Source: a virus. From it: a DNA stretch of 64,000 nt. Shown here one piece after another: positions 9,901 to 17,470 of the stretch (within the stretch, counting starts at the first letter, position 1; each line of letters begins with the position of its first letter). The stretch spans positions 1 to 64,000 of IMG/VR virus record IMGVR_UViG_3300025162_000046; one strand, given 5' to 3'. The notes beneath the pieces are model-generated. The model made no database searches. It had not been told where the DNA came from and was given only the letters and a program-made list of their open reading frames with translations. Both the position numbers and the translations under genes were made by a program.

Positions 9901-10004
9901 CACGGGCGATGATTGTTCCGGAGGCATACACTTCGGGCCGGAATGTCATAAATATTCTCGAAGCAAGCCAGTCAATTGAGCCCGGACTAATTAGGATGAG
10001 GTAA
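6957..10004 (+). CDS. Nucleotidyltransferase, ligase-like and nuclease-like fusion
   Basis: 1015 residues with three recognisable parts. Residues about 40-130 resemble a nucleotidyltransferase fold: KIGSTGKKKIKNGDIDLAF gives the G-S and D-x-D pattern, with a further Asp in VDLMVGN. Residues about 320-665 resemble a polynucleotide ligase: KADG (about 323-326) as the adenylation motif, a WRGDFLF segment (about 394), EGFVI (about 643) and SLKLINRAEF (about 655). Residues about 690-900 include KADFAFVD followed by YYISHKAG (about 821-842), a possible PD-(D/E)XK-like nuclease core. The combination suggests nucleic-acid end processing. These are motif readings, so each activity is an inference. The start overlaps the 29-residue gene. 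Confidence 0.55.
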   Translation: MLNNFQEGGNAIKDAVDVPTANVMPTIEAYIIDVISKLDHKAWAKIGSTGKKKIKNGDIDLAFDTDLSLEELSAELDKLGIEHVVSKGFHELNTKFHQYSPEGEGLPEFAQVDLMVGNLDWLQFAYFTAPEAETHYKAKHHTATLFGLLRGTDIEGDDGSLTGWSMAVAYGVFNRKSIKYVNKKGNEDTKAEKLSGYFPSPKVFCEVISERSLEPWSPEDLMDTCEAIWEKIKQRYSPEQQHTIFKTITRWCANQEIEVPDLMPSLQEALDHIITKEKLHQTHAEDMVLYGAEGIEFTLETFESLFHQLQTGEPTVERNLSVKADGAPVVFAGKSFAHIKVPFVAAKAILAKNAKYATNEEELVELFGNRPGLLLKMRALLKYVPAIGFPEGECWRGDFLFAHDALQHLSIEGKEYVTMHPNSLYYATQANSDLAARVEEAEIGVVWHTRYNGEDVTTAEPIYSTDVSELNDIPQVFQTDPYLRSLAGGVFTHEEESKIEHLLDFAHQAKEELLQSDDYSTILADEDFIKNFFTIFENHKVRSGAIGIDPLTFIPELMEWSIGRFEKKIASLKTDKARASYEEKKAQFLELLESRKDTLLTMLDLMKDIAEVKDMFVDKLNHFGMFETFYKTMSDGAFHRTGQEGFVISDTIGNSLKLINRAEFSHLNFSPDTENGWKVEAETFNEDAPKDPMKIEAYLANQLGLVITKKSSTTWSARDPENERKDKAIRAQRILKGELQRDGKDLILPTGIKIEFKDEKALKQNAKHEDNVETRYFRILEENFNRALGARKSINVQIKGQKKTMLIQGVAGVKVVEGTPKADFAFVDKAGYEIYYISHKAGTTPAHYQQYGGLKDLKDSPAWDLIAPELAKKIRKTIRGVEFGSGLAVKKSLKNTGPEGQIKKLAAYGQDYNSSAEGPQNVSAIIQGEISFTPAGSGTYDLNAAHVYLNGENMSGDADPVFIVRYDSERDSLIGGIKFVNARAMIVPEAYTSGRNVINILEASQSIEPGLIRMR

Positions 10005-10006
10005 CT

Positions 10007-11422
10007 ATGTCATACGAAAATAGTTGGTTGTATAAAAACGCGCGGTTAGAAGAATCGTGTCCAAATGGTCGTATAGTAGCGTTTAACCCTACTCGTAGTC
10101 CTCTACTTCGACATCAGGTGGAAGCAATTGCCAAGGAACTCGATTACGATTTTGCTATTTATGAAAATATCCGAACTGATTATAAAATACTTGAAGCCGC
10201 GTATGTTGCGTATAAAGATGGCTACGATGACTTTTTAATTCTTACAGAAACCAATGACCTTGGTCGAACTGAGCGTCTCATTCGAGAGCAATTTGATTTT
10301 ACTAACATACAGGCGTTTTCCGAAGTGGTTGAGGGCCCCCATGCTACGAGCCAGTTCCATGAGGCTCGTATCAACGCAGAGCCGCTTAGAGAAGGCGCAG
10401 CCGCCGCCCTCGCCCTCGCTCCCGTTGTAGCTCCGGGAACTGCTCTATTGTTAGTCGGCGCGCTTAATGCTAATCCACCAGTCAAAGGCACGGGGCAACT
10501 AATTCAAGAGATTTTAGACCTGGAGAAGAATGCCCGGGCACTGGTCCAAACTTATCTTCCTAAGTTTACTTCTTGGGACGGGAGAACAGTATATGTGCGA
10601 ATCTATATGCGACCAGGAGAGTTGACAAATGGATTGGGTTCTGGCACGAGAGTTAATCTTTTAGCAGACAGCGATAACTATTTTGGATTATACGACGCTC
10701 ACGGCGTTGGTGCTTTTAAAGTGTCTCCTCCTTTATCGGGGGAACCCGGGGGAATTTGGATTCCCGGGGATCATAGATCCGGGCCCATAACAAAAATAAA
10801 TTCTTTTACTAATTCGCTCGGCATTGGCGACAAGATTATATTCGCTCCCTCTGATCAAGTCACCAGTGTTCAAGATGAATTTAAGATTCCTACAGTGGTG
10901 CCCTTGACCACAAGCGTTCCTGATGGGCAAAGATCGGATCTGATCGCCACTATGGTAGCGCTCAGTAATGATTACTCCATCGAAAGTATGGCCACAAAAA
11001 AACCAAACCCCACAACAGCTTCTAAGATATCTAATGGGGACTATTTCATGTTTCAAATGCTCAATATTAGCTTAAAAACAAAGGGCAGAGCGATAGAGAC
11101 AGAACATAGTGTCACTGATAGAATGAATAAAGGTAGCAAGGGATACTTTGAGGGTATTTGGGAATCTCTTTCCCCCGGAGATAGAGCATGGCTGACAGAT
11201 CTTGGGGAAGGCACAGGAATTGGGGATATTATCTCTGTCGTAAATAGTGTAAGAAAAACAACCAAGGCCGCTTTGGGTCTTGGCGATAAAAGTGAAGAGC
11301 AGAAAAAAAAGAACTTGGAAAAACAGAAAGAAATAACTGAAAAACTTGGATTCGATATGGCTGAGGTTCTGAATGATCCGAGGTATAAGCAGCTTAAAAG
11401 TGCATTTGACTTAACTGATTAG
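10007..11422 (+). CDS. Unknown protein with one hydrophobic segment
   Basis: 471 residues, not recognised. Residues 1 to about 105 form a compact-looking region. An Ala/Leu-rich hydrophobic stretch (about 128-150, with ALALAPVVAPGTALLLVG) could be a membrane segment or buried helix. The C-terminal part has a short charged helix (EEQKKKNLEKQKEITEK) and ends FDLTD. It starts two bases after the fusion protein's stop, so it belongs to the same transcription unit. Its 3' end overlaps the convergent gene at 11411 by 12 bases. Confidence 0.65.
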   Translation: MSYENSWLYKNARLEESCPNGRIVAFNPTRSPLLRHQVEAIAKELDYDFAIYENIRTDYKILEAAYVAYKDGYDDFLILTETNDLGRTERLIREQFDFTNIQAFSEVVEGPHATSQFHEARINAEPLREGAAAALALAPVVAPGTALLLVGALNANPPVKGTGQLIQEILDLEKNARALVQTYLPKFTSWDGRTVYVRIYMRPGELTNGLGSGTRVNLLADSDNYFGLYDAHGVGAFKVSPPLSGEPGGIWIPGDHRSGPITKINSFTNSLGIGDKIIFAPSDQVTSVQDEFKIPTVVPLTTSVPDGQRSDLIATMVALSNDYSIESMATKKPNPTTASKISNGDYFMFQMLNISLKTKGRAIETEHSVTDRMNKGSKGYFEGIWESLSPGDRAWLTDLGEGTGIGDIISVVNSVRKTTKAALGLGDKSEEQKKKNLEKQKEITEKLGFDMAEVLNDPRYKQLKSAFDLTD

Positions 11423-12082
11423 ACAAAGCCTATTACGAATTTCAAGAAGAAGCAAGTCAAGGGCCTGTTCTTCCTTCGGCTCCAATCCAATAAACTGTTT
11501 GAAAAGAGTAGTGGACTGCCGGATTTTAGATTTACGAAGTGTGAGCAATAGATACAATCGCGCTGACAATGATAATCGATAGGAATCAACAGCACCGTCA
11601 AACTCCATAAGAATCGTCCTAATATTTTTTGCTAAATCTTCTAATCTGGACTCATCCATCTCCACAGTGAATTGGGCGCCTAAAGGATGAAGATGCATTT
11701 TATCTTGCAAATCCCCCAATTCCGTTTTATTGCCAGAGTCATCTCCAACGATCGCGTTCAAAGAAAGGTGCGCCTCTTCTTCCCAATTTCCATATAGAGA
11801 TTCAAGAACTTTCCATCTTAATAGCCCGCCGAAAGAATGCTCGATGCGAAATCCGGGTTGGCTATATCTCGCCATGATTTTAATGGCTGAATCGGTAGCG
11901 ACCGCGAGAACATGCTCCGGATCTAAATACACCTTACCCTTATTTACTTTGAGGGTGAGCGAGCGAGCATATTTGATCATTATTTCAAACATGCTCTTCC
12001 AAGCCTCGGGGCTTTTTGTTGCGAGGTATTCTTCTTGCAGGTCTGTGAGAATTATTTCTGTTTCCGGCTTATTTTTTGCCAT
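11411..12082 (-). CDS. Sigma region 2-like protein
   Basis: 223 residues. The middle part (DPEHVLAVATDSAIKIMARY, then FGGLLRWKVLESLYG) resembles sigma-70 region 2, where helices bind core RNA polymerase and the -10 element. The C-terminal third is helical, without an obvious region 4 helix-turn-helix. It is in the minus-strand unit led by the sliding clamp, which would fit a transcription role, but the assignment is tentative. A GGAGAG ribosome-binding sequence lies upstream, and the start overlaps the 58-residue gene before it. Confidence 0.45.
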   Translation of the reverse strand: MAKNKPETEIILTDLQEEYLATKSPEAWKSMFEIMIKYARSLTLKVNKGKVYLDPEHVLAVATDSAIKIMARYSQPGFRIEHSFGGLLRWKVLESLYGNWEEEAHLSLNAIVGDDSGNKTELGDLQDKMHLHPLGAQFTVEMDESRLEDLAKNIRTILMEFDGAVDSYRLSLSARLYLLLTLRKSKIRQSTTLFKQFIGLEPKEEQALDLLLLEIRNRLCLIS

Positions 12083-12245
12083 TGATTTTTAATCTCTCCG
12101 TTATTTGATCTACTGCAATATCCTTATTAAATAAACTATCCGGTTGTATCTCAACGATTATTCGCGGGTCTGTGAACAATAAAGAGTAGTCTATTTTCAT
12201 TTCATTCACAGCACTTTGTTTCACAAGAACACGCGCGATCTTCAT
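12069..12245 (-). CDS. Small protein between clamp and sigma-like gene
   Basis: 58 residues, beginning MKIARVLVKQSAVNEM. It starts 9 bases after the clamp stop and overlaps the next gene start by 14 bases, so it fills the only gap in this minus-strand unit. No family recognised. Its placement recalls small clamp- or polymerase-binding transcription proteins of T4-like phages, but nothing in the sequence proves that. Confidence 0.55.
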   Translation of the reverse strand: MKIARVLVKQSAVNEMKIDYSLLFTDPRIIVEIQPDSLFNKDIAVDQITERLKINGKK

Positions 12246-12254
12246 TCACAAAAC

Positions 12255-13469
12255 CTAACTATCATTCAGTTTAGCCAAGGTCGCATTATAAATTTCATTC
12301 CCTTGGATATCCGTATATAGAAGTTCAATTCCTGCGCCATGGTCAATATCCGTATCGAGTTCATTGAATCTGAGAAGCAAAGTGCCTGTGTCCGCCATAC
12401 GATTCAGCAGTATCCTTAATGAGTCACTGATGAGCGTAAAGGAAGCCTCAGTGACTTTTAGATTTCCGTCAAAGGTCTCGACAGCGAGCTCTTTCTCAAC
12501 CTCAGTGGAGGGGTGCTTATACGACAATATCATTCTTTGACCTAAGGTTGCGTCGTTTGTCCAGGTGAATGTGATGGGCTTCCATACCGAGGCCTCAAAG
12601 AGACCTGAGAAGAAGTCGATTGCTTCTGCCATGCGCGAAGGCTTTACCGCTATGGTTTGTACCTGAGCGCTATCCGGAGCGATGAGTTCCAAATCAGCTT
12701 GGCTCGGAATAGTGATGGTACAAGGATCGATAGCGAGTATAGCCCAGAAAGTTGGGTCAGGAGAAATCCAGCGAATCAAATTTTTATCCTTAGACAGGGT
12801 GAAGGTGCTGGCCTCCACTACGGCGAAGTCAATGAATCCTAAAATGAACTTATGAAGTAATCGGGATTCTCCGACAGGCAACACTGAGTTCCACACACTT
12901 GCCTTCATCCCTACCACTACGGTTCTATCCGCATACACGAGCTTATCTTGAAATAGGGCGATGGAGTTATTCTTATTGACGGTTCCCATATAAGTGGTGG
13001 CGATATGGGAAAAGTCGAGGAATGCTTGATTTGCCTCAAAAGATTCACCACCGGTGAATTGGGGCTCGCGATCAGTGTAAAAGGTAAGCAGGGAGGTGAT
13101 TTCAGGAGCATCTGCCTCATAAAAAACGACACTAAATGTTATCTTATCGTTAGTGGCGTCTGAGGTCATCAACATAGATGGCGGGGTAGTATTGATATTG
13201 AGTTTAAGGGGCATTGTTGAACCAATTTTCTTGGATGCACTGAGGAACTTGTTGATATCAATAGAAAAGTGTACAACATCGGGGCAGGCAGTTTCGAGGA
13301 TTAAGGCAAGAGAGACAACCGACTTATTCCCTTTGAAATAAAGAGTTAGCATATCGTCTTTGATGATCCCGTAAGTTTTTACAAATGAAGTCATCAAGTA
13401 TGAAAACATCTTGGAGTATCGAGAGAGTTTCTCGATGCTTGTCTGGGGTATTGCGATAGCGATCTTCAT
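12255..13469 (-). CDS. Sliding clamp (beta-clamp-like)
   Basis: 404 residues from ATG 13469, chosen because AGGAGAG lies just upstream; an in-frame ATG at 13541 would add 24 residues without such a site. The strand-helix pattern (FSIDINKFLSASKKIG, then LKLNINTTPPSMLMTSD) fits processivity clamps, rings that tether polymerase to DNA. At about 400 residues it is nearer bacterial three-domain DnaN than the about 228-residue T4 gp45. In T4 the clamp also activates late transcription with the gp55 sigma factor, and here a sigma-like gene is divergently transcribed next door. No catalytic motif exists to confirm the family. Confidence 0.55.
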   Translation of the reverse strand: MKIAIAIPQTSIEKLSRYSKMFSYLMTSFVKTYGIIKDDMLTLYFKGNKSVVSLALILETACPDVVHFSIDINKFLSASKKIGSTMPLKLNINTTPPSMLMTSDATNDKITFSVVFYEADAPEITSLLTFYTDREPQFTGGESFEANQAFLDFSHIATTYMGTVNKNNSIALFQDKLVYADRTVVVGMKASVWNSVLPVGESRLLHKFILGFIDFAVVEASTFTLSKDKNLIRWISPDPTFWAILAIDPCTITIPSQADLELIAPDSAQVQTIAVKPSRMAEAIDFFSGLFEASVWKPITFTWTNDATLGQRMILSYKHPSTEVEKELAVETFDGNLKVTEASFTLISDSLRILLNRMADTGTLLLRFNELDTDIDHGAGIELLYTDIQGNEIYNATLAKLNDS

Positions 13470-13511
13470 ATTCTCTCCTGTGGGGGTGACATTCTTCTCA
13501 TAGTCATATAC

Positions 13512-13541
13512 AATATACACAGCAATTCTAAAAATCTTCAA
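13512..13541 (-). promoter_or_regulatory. Putative host-type promoter for the clamp unit
   Basis: Read leftward: TTGAAG (13541-13536), an 18-base spacer, then TATATT (13517-13512), upstream of the clamp start. Consistent with a sigma-70-type promoter. Confidence 0.45.
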
Positions 13542-13549
13542 TTAGTAAT

Positions 13550-13579
13550 TTGATATCTGATGAGGCAATTAGATATAAT
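13550..13579 (+). promoter_or_regulatory. Putative host-type promoter for the sigma-like gene
   Basis: TTGATA (13550-13555), an 18-base spacer and TATAAT (13574-13579), 21 bases before the start at 13601. A good sigma-70-type match, fitting early expression. Confidence 0.55.
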
Positions 13580-13600
13580 TCTTAGACACAAGGAGGCTTC

Positions 13601-14275
13601 ATGGTTAAGGGAGAATCGGGGTACATTGGAATGTCTGATAGTGAATTGGTCAAAAGGATCAAGGCCAGTCAAGACGAGAGGCAGATCAAGGATATGACAC
13701 ACGCCTTGTATATCCGGTATATGAATTTCATTCACAAGCATTGGCACGCATTATCTCGGCAACTTAACACCTCTCATTTGGTGAGAGACATCAAAGAAGA
13801 CTTTTACAGTGAAAGCTTTGTATCCTTTTCAAAAGCATTGGCGGCGATTGACACCACAAAAATCAAAGATAATAAATGGAAATTTCTCGGGTACTTTGGT
13901 TTCTATCTTTCTAACCAGCGCAACTCTTCCGCAAAGAAAATCATAAAAAAGTATCAAGCCGAAACTCCTATTGAAATACCGGAAGCGTCCGGTGAGCGCA
14001 CCATTTATCTTTCGGATATTTCAGAAAAAGGATCGGTGTCTTCCGCGGAGGACACTTTTATGAAGGAAGATCAGCGCAAGCAATTCTGGTCAGGCCTCAG
14101 TTATTGTAAGGATAGCCTTTGGAACGACACAGAAAAGCAAATCTTCGAGATGAGAGAGAAAGGAAATTCTATCAAAGCTATTTGTAATCAATTACAGATG
14201 AGTCAATGGAAGTGTAAAAAGATTCTTGGATGTATGAAAGAACAATTCAAGGAGGCTGCTGGAATCGCCAGTTAA
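13601..14275 (+). CDS. Sigma factor-like protein, candidate late sigma
   Basis: 224 residues. The first half (about 25-115: ALYIRYMNFIHKHWHALSR, then FYSESFVSFSKALAAID and KFLGYFGFYLSNQR) resembles sigma region 2 of small ECF or gp55-type factors. Near the C-terminus (about 175-215: EKQIFEMREKGNSIKAICNQ, then LQMSQWKCKKILGCMK) is a region 4-like helix-turn-helix. AGGAGG lies five bases before ATG. Divergence from the clamp gene suggests the T4-like pair in which clamp and sigma drive late genes; the recurring ACTAATTA motif would be a natural target. The family call rests on pattern, not alignment. Confidence 0.55.
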   Translation: MVKGESGYIGMSDSELVKRIKASQDERQIKDMTHALYIRYMNFIHKHWHALSRQLNTSHLVRDIKEDFYSESFVSFSKALAAIDTTKIKDNKWKFLGYFGFYLSNQRNSSAKKIIKKYQAETPIEIPEASGERTIYLSDISEKGSVSSAEDTFMKEDQRKQFWSGLSYCKDSLWNDTEKQIFEMREKGNSIKAICNQLQMSQWKCKKILGCMKEQFKEAAGIAS

Positions 14276-14661
14276 GAATCTCCATCGAGGTGATTCATCA
14301 ATTTCTGCCATTGACACCCAGCGACGCGGGACCACCACTCTTGCCTCTCTTCATAAGTGATGGGGTCACCCGTCACTGGGTGTTTCATGTTATCTAAGTT
14401 CCCATGAGAATAACGGTTCATCAATATCACATTATTAGGGTCATACATGAGATCCGGATAAATCGAAACCGGAAAGATGTGACAGTTATCTAATTTCTCC
14501 AATTGAATACGGGGCGCCTTCCTTTTAAGGAGGAGAGCCTCTTTTACTGTGAGCACTCTTAGTAATCTATCTTGGTGCTTGTCCCGAGCTTTGATCTTTT
14601 CTTTTAATTGCTGCCATTGGCTATCATTTTTATCCCGTCGCAACGCTATCGCCCTCTTCAT
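14272..14661 (-). CDS. HNH-type endonuclease
   Basis: 129 residues. The segment CHIFPVSIYPDLMYD followed by NNVILMNRYSHGNLD matches a phage HNH nuclease core, with His, Asn and His spaced as in the beta-beta-alpha metal fold. The N-terminal half is basic. It overlaps the upstream gene by 32 bases, and its stop overlaps that of the convergent sigma-like gene. Probably a homing or DNA-cutting enzyme; no zinc-binding cysteine pair is seen. Confidence 0.6.
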   Translation of the reverse strand: MKRAIALRRDKNDSQWQQLKEKIKARDKHQDRLLRVLTVKEALLLKRKAPRIQLEKLDNCHIFPVSIYPDLMYDPNNVILMNRYSHGNLDNMKHPVTGDPITYEERQEWWSRVAGCQWQKLMNHLDGDS

Positions 14662-15214
14662 CCTTCAGGGTTATGGCATTTAAGAGTGTTGCGTTTTTAG
14701 AAAAATAATCCCAGCTACTCTCCAAAGTAAATTTTCCCGCGCGATAGTTCTTCAAAAAGAAAATTGAACTTTTATTCAACTTCCAACGGAATTGGTTATT
14801 TGTTGCTTCATCAACTAAAATAAATATATCGCGCCATACAATCACCCTATCAATGCGCCACATCCGCTGAGTGGTTTCTTTGCGGGTGGAGGGCAATTTA
14901 TCAGGCTCTACTCCGTCCTCAAGAAGCTTGGCTTGCTCTTCGGGAGTGAGGGGAATTTCAACAACGATGCTTTCTATCATTCGAGGGTAATGGTTTACCA
15001 CTAACACCTCTTTGATTTCGTGGATGAAGGATTTGACTGGCTTTGTGAAGTCCCATTCAAAATCATACTTCTTGCCGGTGTTAGCGTGAATTATCGTGAC
15101 GCCGGAATCTGCAGTGACGAAGGAAAGTAGCACAGGGGATTTTTCCGCGAAGTTCGAAAGTTTTTTAATAAACTCTGCTTTGTATCTTTCGCTGTCGATC
15201 TTAGTATGTAGCAT
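14630..15214 (-). CDS. Unknown protein
   Basis: 194 residues, not recognised, with mixed alpha/beta composition. Visible elements are a central segment LTPEEQAKLLEDG and a later WRIDRVIVWRDIFILVDE. AAGGAG lies before the start and an ACTAACTA variant lies further upstream. It is part of the leftward cluster with the primase. Confidence 0.6.
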   Translation of the reverse strand: MLHTKIDSERYKAEFIKKLSNFAEKSPVLLSFVTADSGVTIIHANTGKKYDFEWDFTKPVKSFIHEIKEVLVVNHYPRMIESIVVEIPLTPEEQAKLLEDGVEPDKLPSTRKETTQRMWRIDRVIVWRDIFILVDEATNNQFRWKLNKSSIFFLKNYRAGKFTLESSWDYFSKNATLLNAITLKDEEGDSVATG

Positions 15215-15246
15215 GTTTGCTCCTTCATTTTAGTTAGTGTTTGTAA

Positions 15247-15771
15247 TTATAGTAAACGCTCATCCGTTGGTTCTTTTGGGGAGGGAGGAACCTGAGGGAA
15301 AGTGTCCCAAACCAGATCGTTTATCGGGTGAGGCATACACTGATCTACTCCCTCAACCGCGGGCCGTGGTAAAGAACCAAGATAAGGTAACAGGGCCGTA
15401 GCGAAAATATAGCAAGCGTCCGCCGTGGCTTCGAAGTAGGTATCTTCAAAGAATTCTTCTACGGACGCGTCCTTTTCTCTCATGTATTCTTCTAAATCTG
15501 AGGTGTCCACATTATCAGGGAGGTTTTCAGTTAACCCCTTGCGACATATGTTTACTATTCTATCTGTATATATGTTGCTTAGTCTCATAGCTTCTTTAAA
15601 TACGGCTTTATGGATTGCCTTGCCAGCGACCTCCCCCATTCTCGTAAATTCAGCTGAGAGTTTTTCCGCAATCTGTTCTCCGTAACGAGGGTTTGTTGTA
15701 AGGAACCTCTCGACATTCGTTGGAGGAGTATCAAAATCCCCCGTGTCACCCAGATCGCGATAATCACTCAT
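15247..15771 (-). CDS. Unknown protein with N-terminal DLGDTGDF motif
   Basis: 174 residues. It begins MSDYRDLGDTGDFDTPP and then NVERFLTTNPRYG, sharing its opening with the 29-residue peptide at 6875 and with the acidic protein at the right edge. The remainder looks helical, with acidic patches (VDTSDLEEYMREKDASVEEF). It starts three bases after the stop of the preceding minus-strand gene, so it is likely co-translated. Function unknown. Confidence 0.6.
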   Translation of the reverse strand: MSDYRDLGDTGDFDTPPTNVERFLTTNPRYGEQIAEKLSAEFTRMGEVAGKAIHKAVFKEAMRLSNIYTDRIVNICRKGLTENLPDNVDTSDLEEYMREKDASVEEFFEDTYFEATADACYIFATALLPYLGSLPRPAVEGVDQCMPHPINDLVWDTFPQVPPSPKEPTDERLL

Positions 15772-15774
15772 AGT

Positions 15775-16083
15775 TTAGTCCTTCTTATCTTTATTCTCTT
15801 GTTCTTCTTCTTCAATGAAGTGTTCATCGATTGCTTCAATGATAGCATAGAAATCTTCATCAGAAGCTTTGAGCTTTTTTTGTTTGAATTTCTTGAAGCG
15901 CATGTAAGCCTCGTGAACATATTTCTTGGCTACTTCTGATTCCTCCGCGTAACCCTCAATGCGTTCCTTGACGCTATCCATTATTACCTTTATTTGTGCC
16001 TTGAGTTCACCTGCGGCTTCCTCATCTTCATAGGCGGCTGAAAATTCATTTATGAGCTCGGTTTTATTTATCATTGCACTCAT
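15775..16083 (-). CDS. Small acidic helical protein
   Basis: 102 residues from ATG 16083, chosen because AGGAGG lies six bases upstream; a longer in-frame start at 16119 has no such site. Almost wholly helical in appearance, with an acidic tail (HFIEEEEQENKDKKD). The size and charge pattern recall small phage DNA- or recombination-accessory proteins, but no specific family is recognised. Confidence 0.6.
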   Translation of the reverse strand: MSAMINKTELINEFSAAYEDEEAAGELKAQIKVIMDSVKERIEGYAEESEVAKKYVHEAYMRFKKFKQKKLKASDEDFYAIIEAIDEHFIEEEEQENKDKKD

Positions 16084-16124
16084 TTGTAACCTCCTGTATT
16101 CTGTGCTTATGAGATTCACTCATT

Positions 16125-16379
16125 TTACGCCGTGTCTCTTCCATAACATTTCCACAATATCAAGTGTGCGATAAAATGCTCGCGAGGAATGAGATATATC
16201 AGATTTTCTAAAGTATCCTGACCTCCTAAACTTCGAGGGAGTATATGGTGCCTTTCGAACCCCCTCTTACGAACTGTTAGTGCTGTTGGTGCCCTATCTA
16301 ATCCTCGGGTCTGAATGAGTTTGAAATACCGAGTGAAGTGAGGCTCGAATCCCGATGGCAACAAATCAAGGTTTCTCAT
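16125..16379 (-). CDS. HNH homing endonuclease
   Basis: 84 residues. Compact HNH protein: RGFERHHILPRSLGGQD gives the first His pair, NLIYLIPREH the Asn and second His, and FIAHLILWKCYG the closing helix. It lies directly behind the primase gene, whose stop is formed by an ACTAATTG variant just before this start. Probably a free-standing homing endonuclease. Confidence 0.8.
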   Translation of the reverse strand: MRNLDLLPSGFEPHFTRYFKLIQTRGLDRAPTALTVRKRGFERHHILPRSLGGQDTLENLIYLIPREHFIAHLILWKCYGRDTA

Positions 16380-16383
16380 CTTT

Positions 16384-16391
16384 CAATTAGT
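16384..16391 (-). promoter_or_regulatory. ACTAATTG variant motif before the HNH gene
   Basis: Leftward ACTAATTG; its TAA is the primase stop codon, and the HNH start at 16379 follows after four bases. Confidence 0.4.
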
Positions 16392-17436
16392 AGAAAATCA
16401 GAGTCAAAGAGGATTTCAATTGTCGGCCCCAACCACGATGGCGTAGGGCCTCTACTGTGGTGTGTAACTTTGTAGGCACATCACCTATATCCTTAATTCC
16501 CAAATTAGGAATTTCAAGTATCTCGAAAGGCTTACCTAAGTGTTCTTTCAGGTGGCCCATAGATTTCTTTCCCGCTTCATCATTATCCGGAATCATAACA
16601 ATACGACTGAACTGTTTGAGCAACCAAATCTGTCTTTCAGAGATGCCGGCGCCGAAAGTGGCGGTGCTATTAGCAAAGAAAGGATCTGTCCTAAGCACAG
16701 CGAGTTTGGTCAAGCCTTCAACTACATATAGAGGATCCTCCCGCTTGAGAATATCTACATCATAAATTGTTTGGACGGTTGAGTCTTTAGGATAGAGGAC
16801 TTTATGTGTTTGTTTTCCTGTAGTATCACGGCCTTCAATAGCAAGCAACTTACTACCTTCATAAATAGGAATGGTGAGTCTTTTGTTGAAGGTAGTTCCA
16901 TTAATATTGCCGTGATCCATAAACCCCATAGCCATCGATTTCGCTATTTCAAAGGGGATTCCACGACGACGGAGATAACGAATCGATTCCGGATGCTTTG
17001 CGGCAGGGACTATCTCACCTCTTACTTGAATATCGATATCTTTGTCAATGACGCTATAGTCCGGCGTCACATAATTAGAAGGATCGAATGAGAAGGATGT
17101 GAACTCATCATTCACTATGTCAAAATCTTTATAGAAAGATCTACTGGTAATCCTATAGTATAGAGAAGCGAGGGATCCTTGCGCTTGGCAACTAAAACAA
17201 TGATAAACGAACTTTTCGGGGGCGATGAACATGGAGGGGGTTTTATCAATATGAAAGGGGCACGCGACCTGCCACTCATCGGAGTTATCGAGATTGTGTG
17301 TTTTTAGTTTTAGGTTGAGCGCGCGAACAACCTGCTCAGCAAGTTGCCGCTTTCTGATAGGATCATTCATTGCTTGGCGTTGCTCATCCATCTTAGAACT
17401 CCTTGACGGCGGAGCAAAACGAAAGGCAGTTGGCAT
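16387..17436 (-). CDS. DnaG-type DNA primase
   Basis: 349 residues. Makes RNA primers for lagging-strand synthesis. An N-terminal zinc-binding motif (about 58-85) reads CPFHIDKTPSMF followed by YHCFSCQAQG, a CHC2-type finger. The catalytic core includes YLRRRGIPFEIAKSMAMGF, and a Toprim domain shows VVEGLTKLAVLR and later IVMIPDNDEAGKK. It is short for DnaG (about 580 residues in bacteria) and lacks the C-terminal helicase-binding domain, as in many phage primases. GGAGG lies five bases before ATG. Confidence 0.85.
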   Translation of the reverse strand: MPTAFRFAPPSRSSKMDEQRQAMNDPIRKRQLAEQVVRALNLKLKTHNLDNSDEWQVACPFHIDKTPSMFIAPEKFVYHCFSCQAQGSLASLYYRITSRSFYKDFDIVNDEFTSFSFDPSNYVTPDYSVIDKDIDIQVRGEIVPAAKHPESIRYLRRRGIPFEIAKSMAMGFMDHGNINGTTFNKRLTIPIYEGSKLLAIEGRDTTGKQTHKVLYPKDSTVQTIYDVDILKREDPLYVVEGLTKLAVLRTDPFFANSTATFGAGISERQIWLLKQFSRIVMIPDNDEAGKKSMGHLKEHLGKPFEILEIPNLGIKDIGDVPTKLHTTVEALRHRGWGRQLKSSLTLIFY

Positions 17437-17470
17437 ATTAGCCTCCGATGCGTGATTCTAATATACGCTC

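Noticed and set aside
13469-13541. Upstream ATG start adding 24 residues to the clamp
   Set aside because: AGGAGAG directly precedes the internal ATG at 13469, and the upstream segment overlaps the putative promoter.
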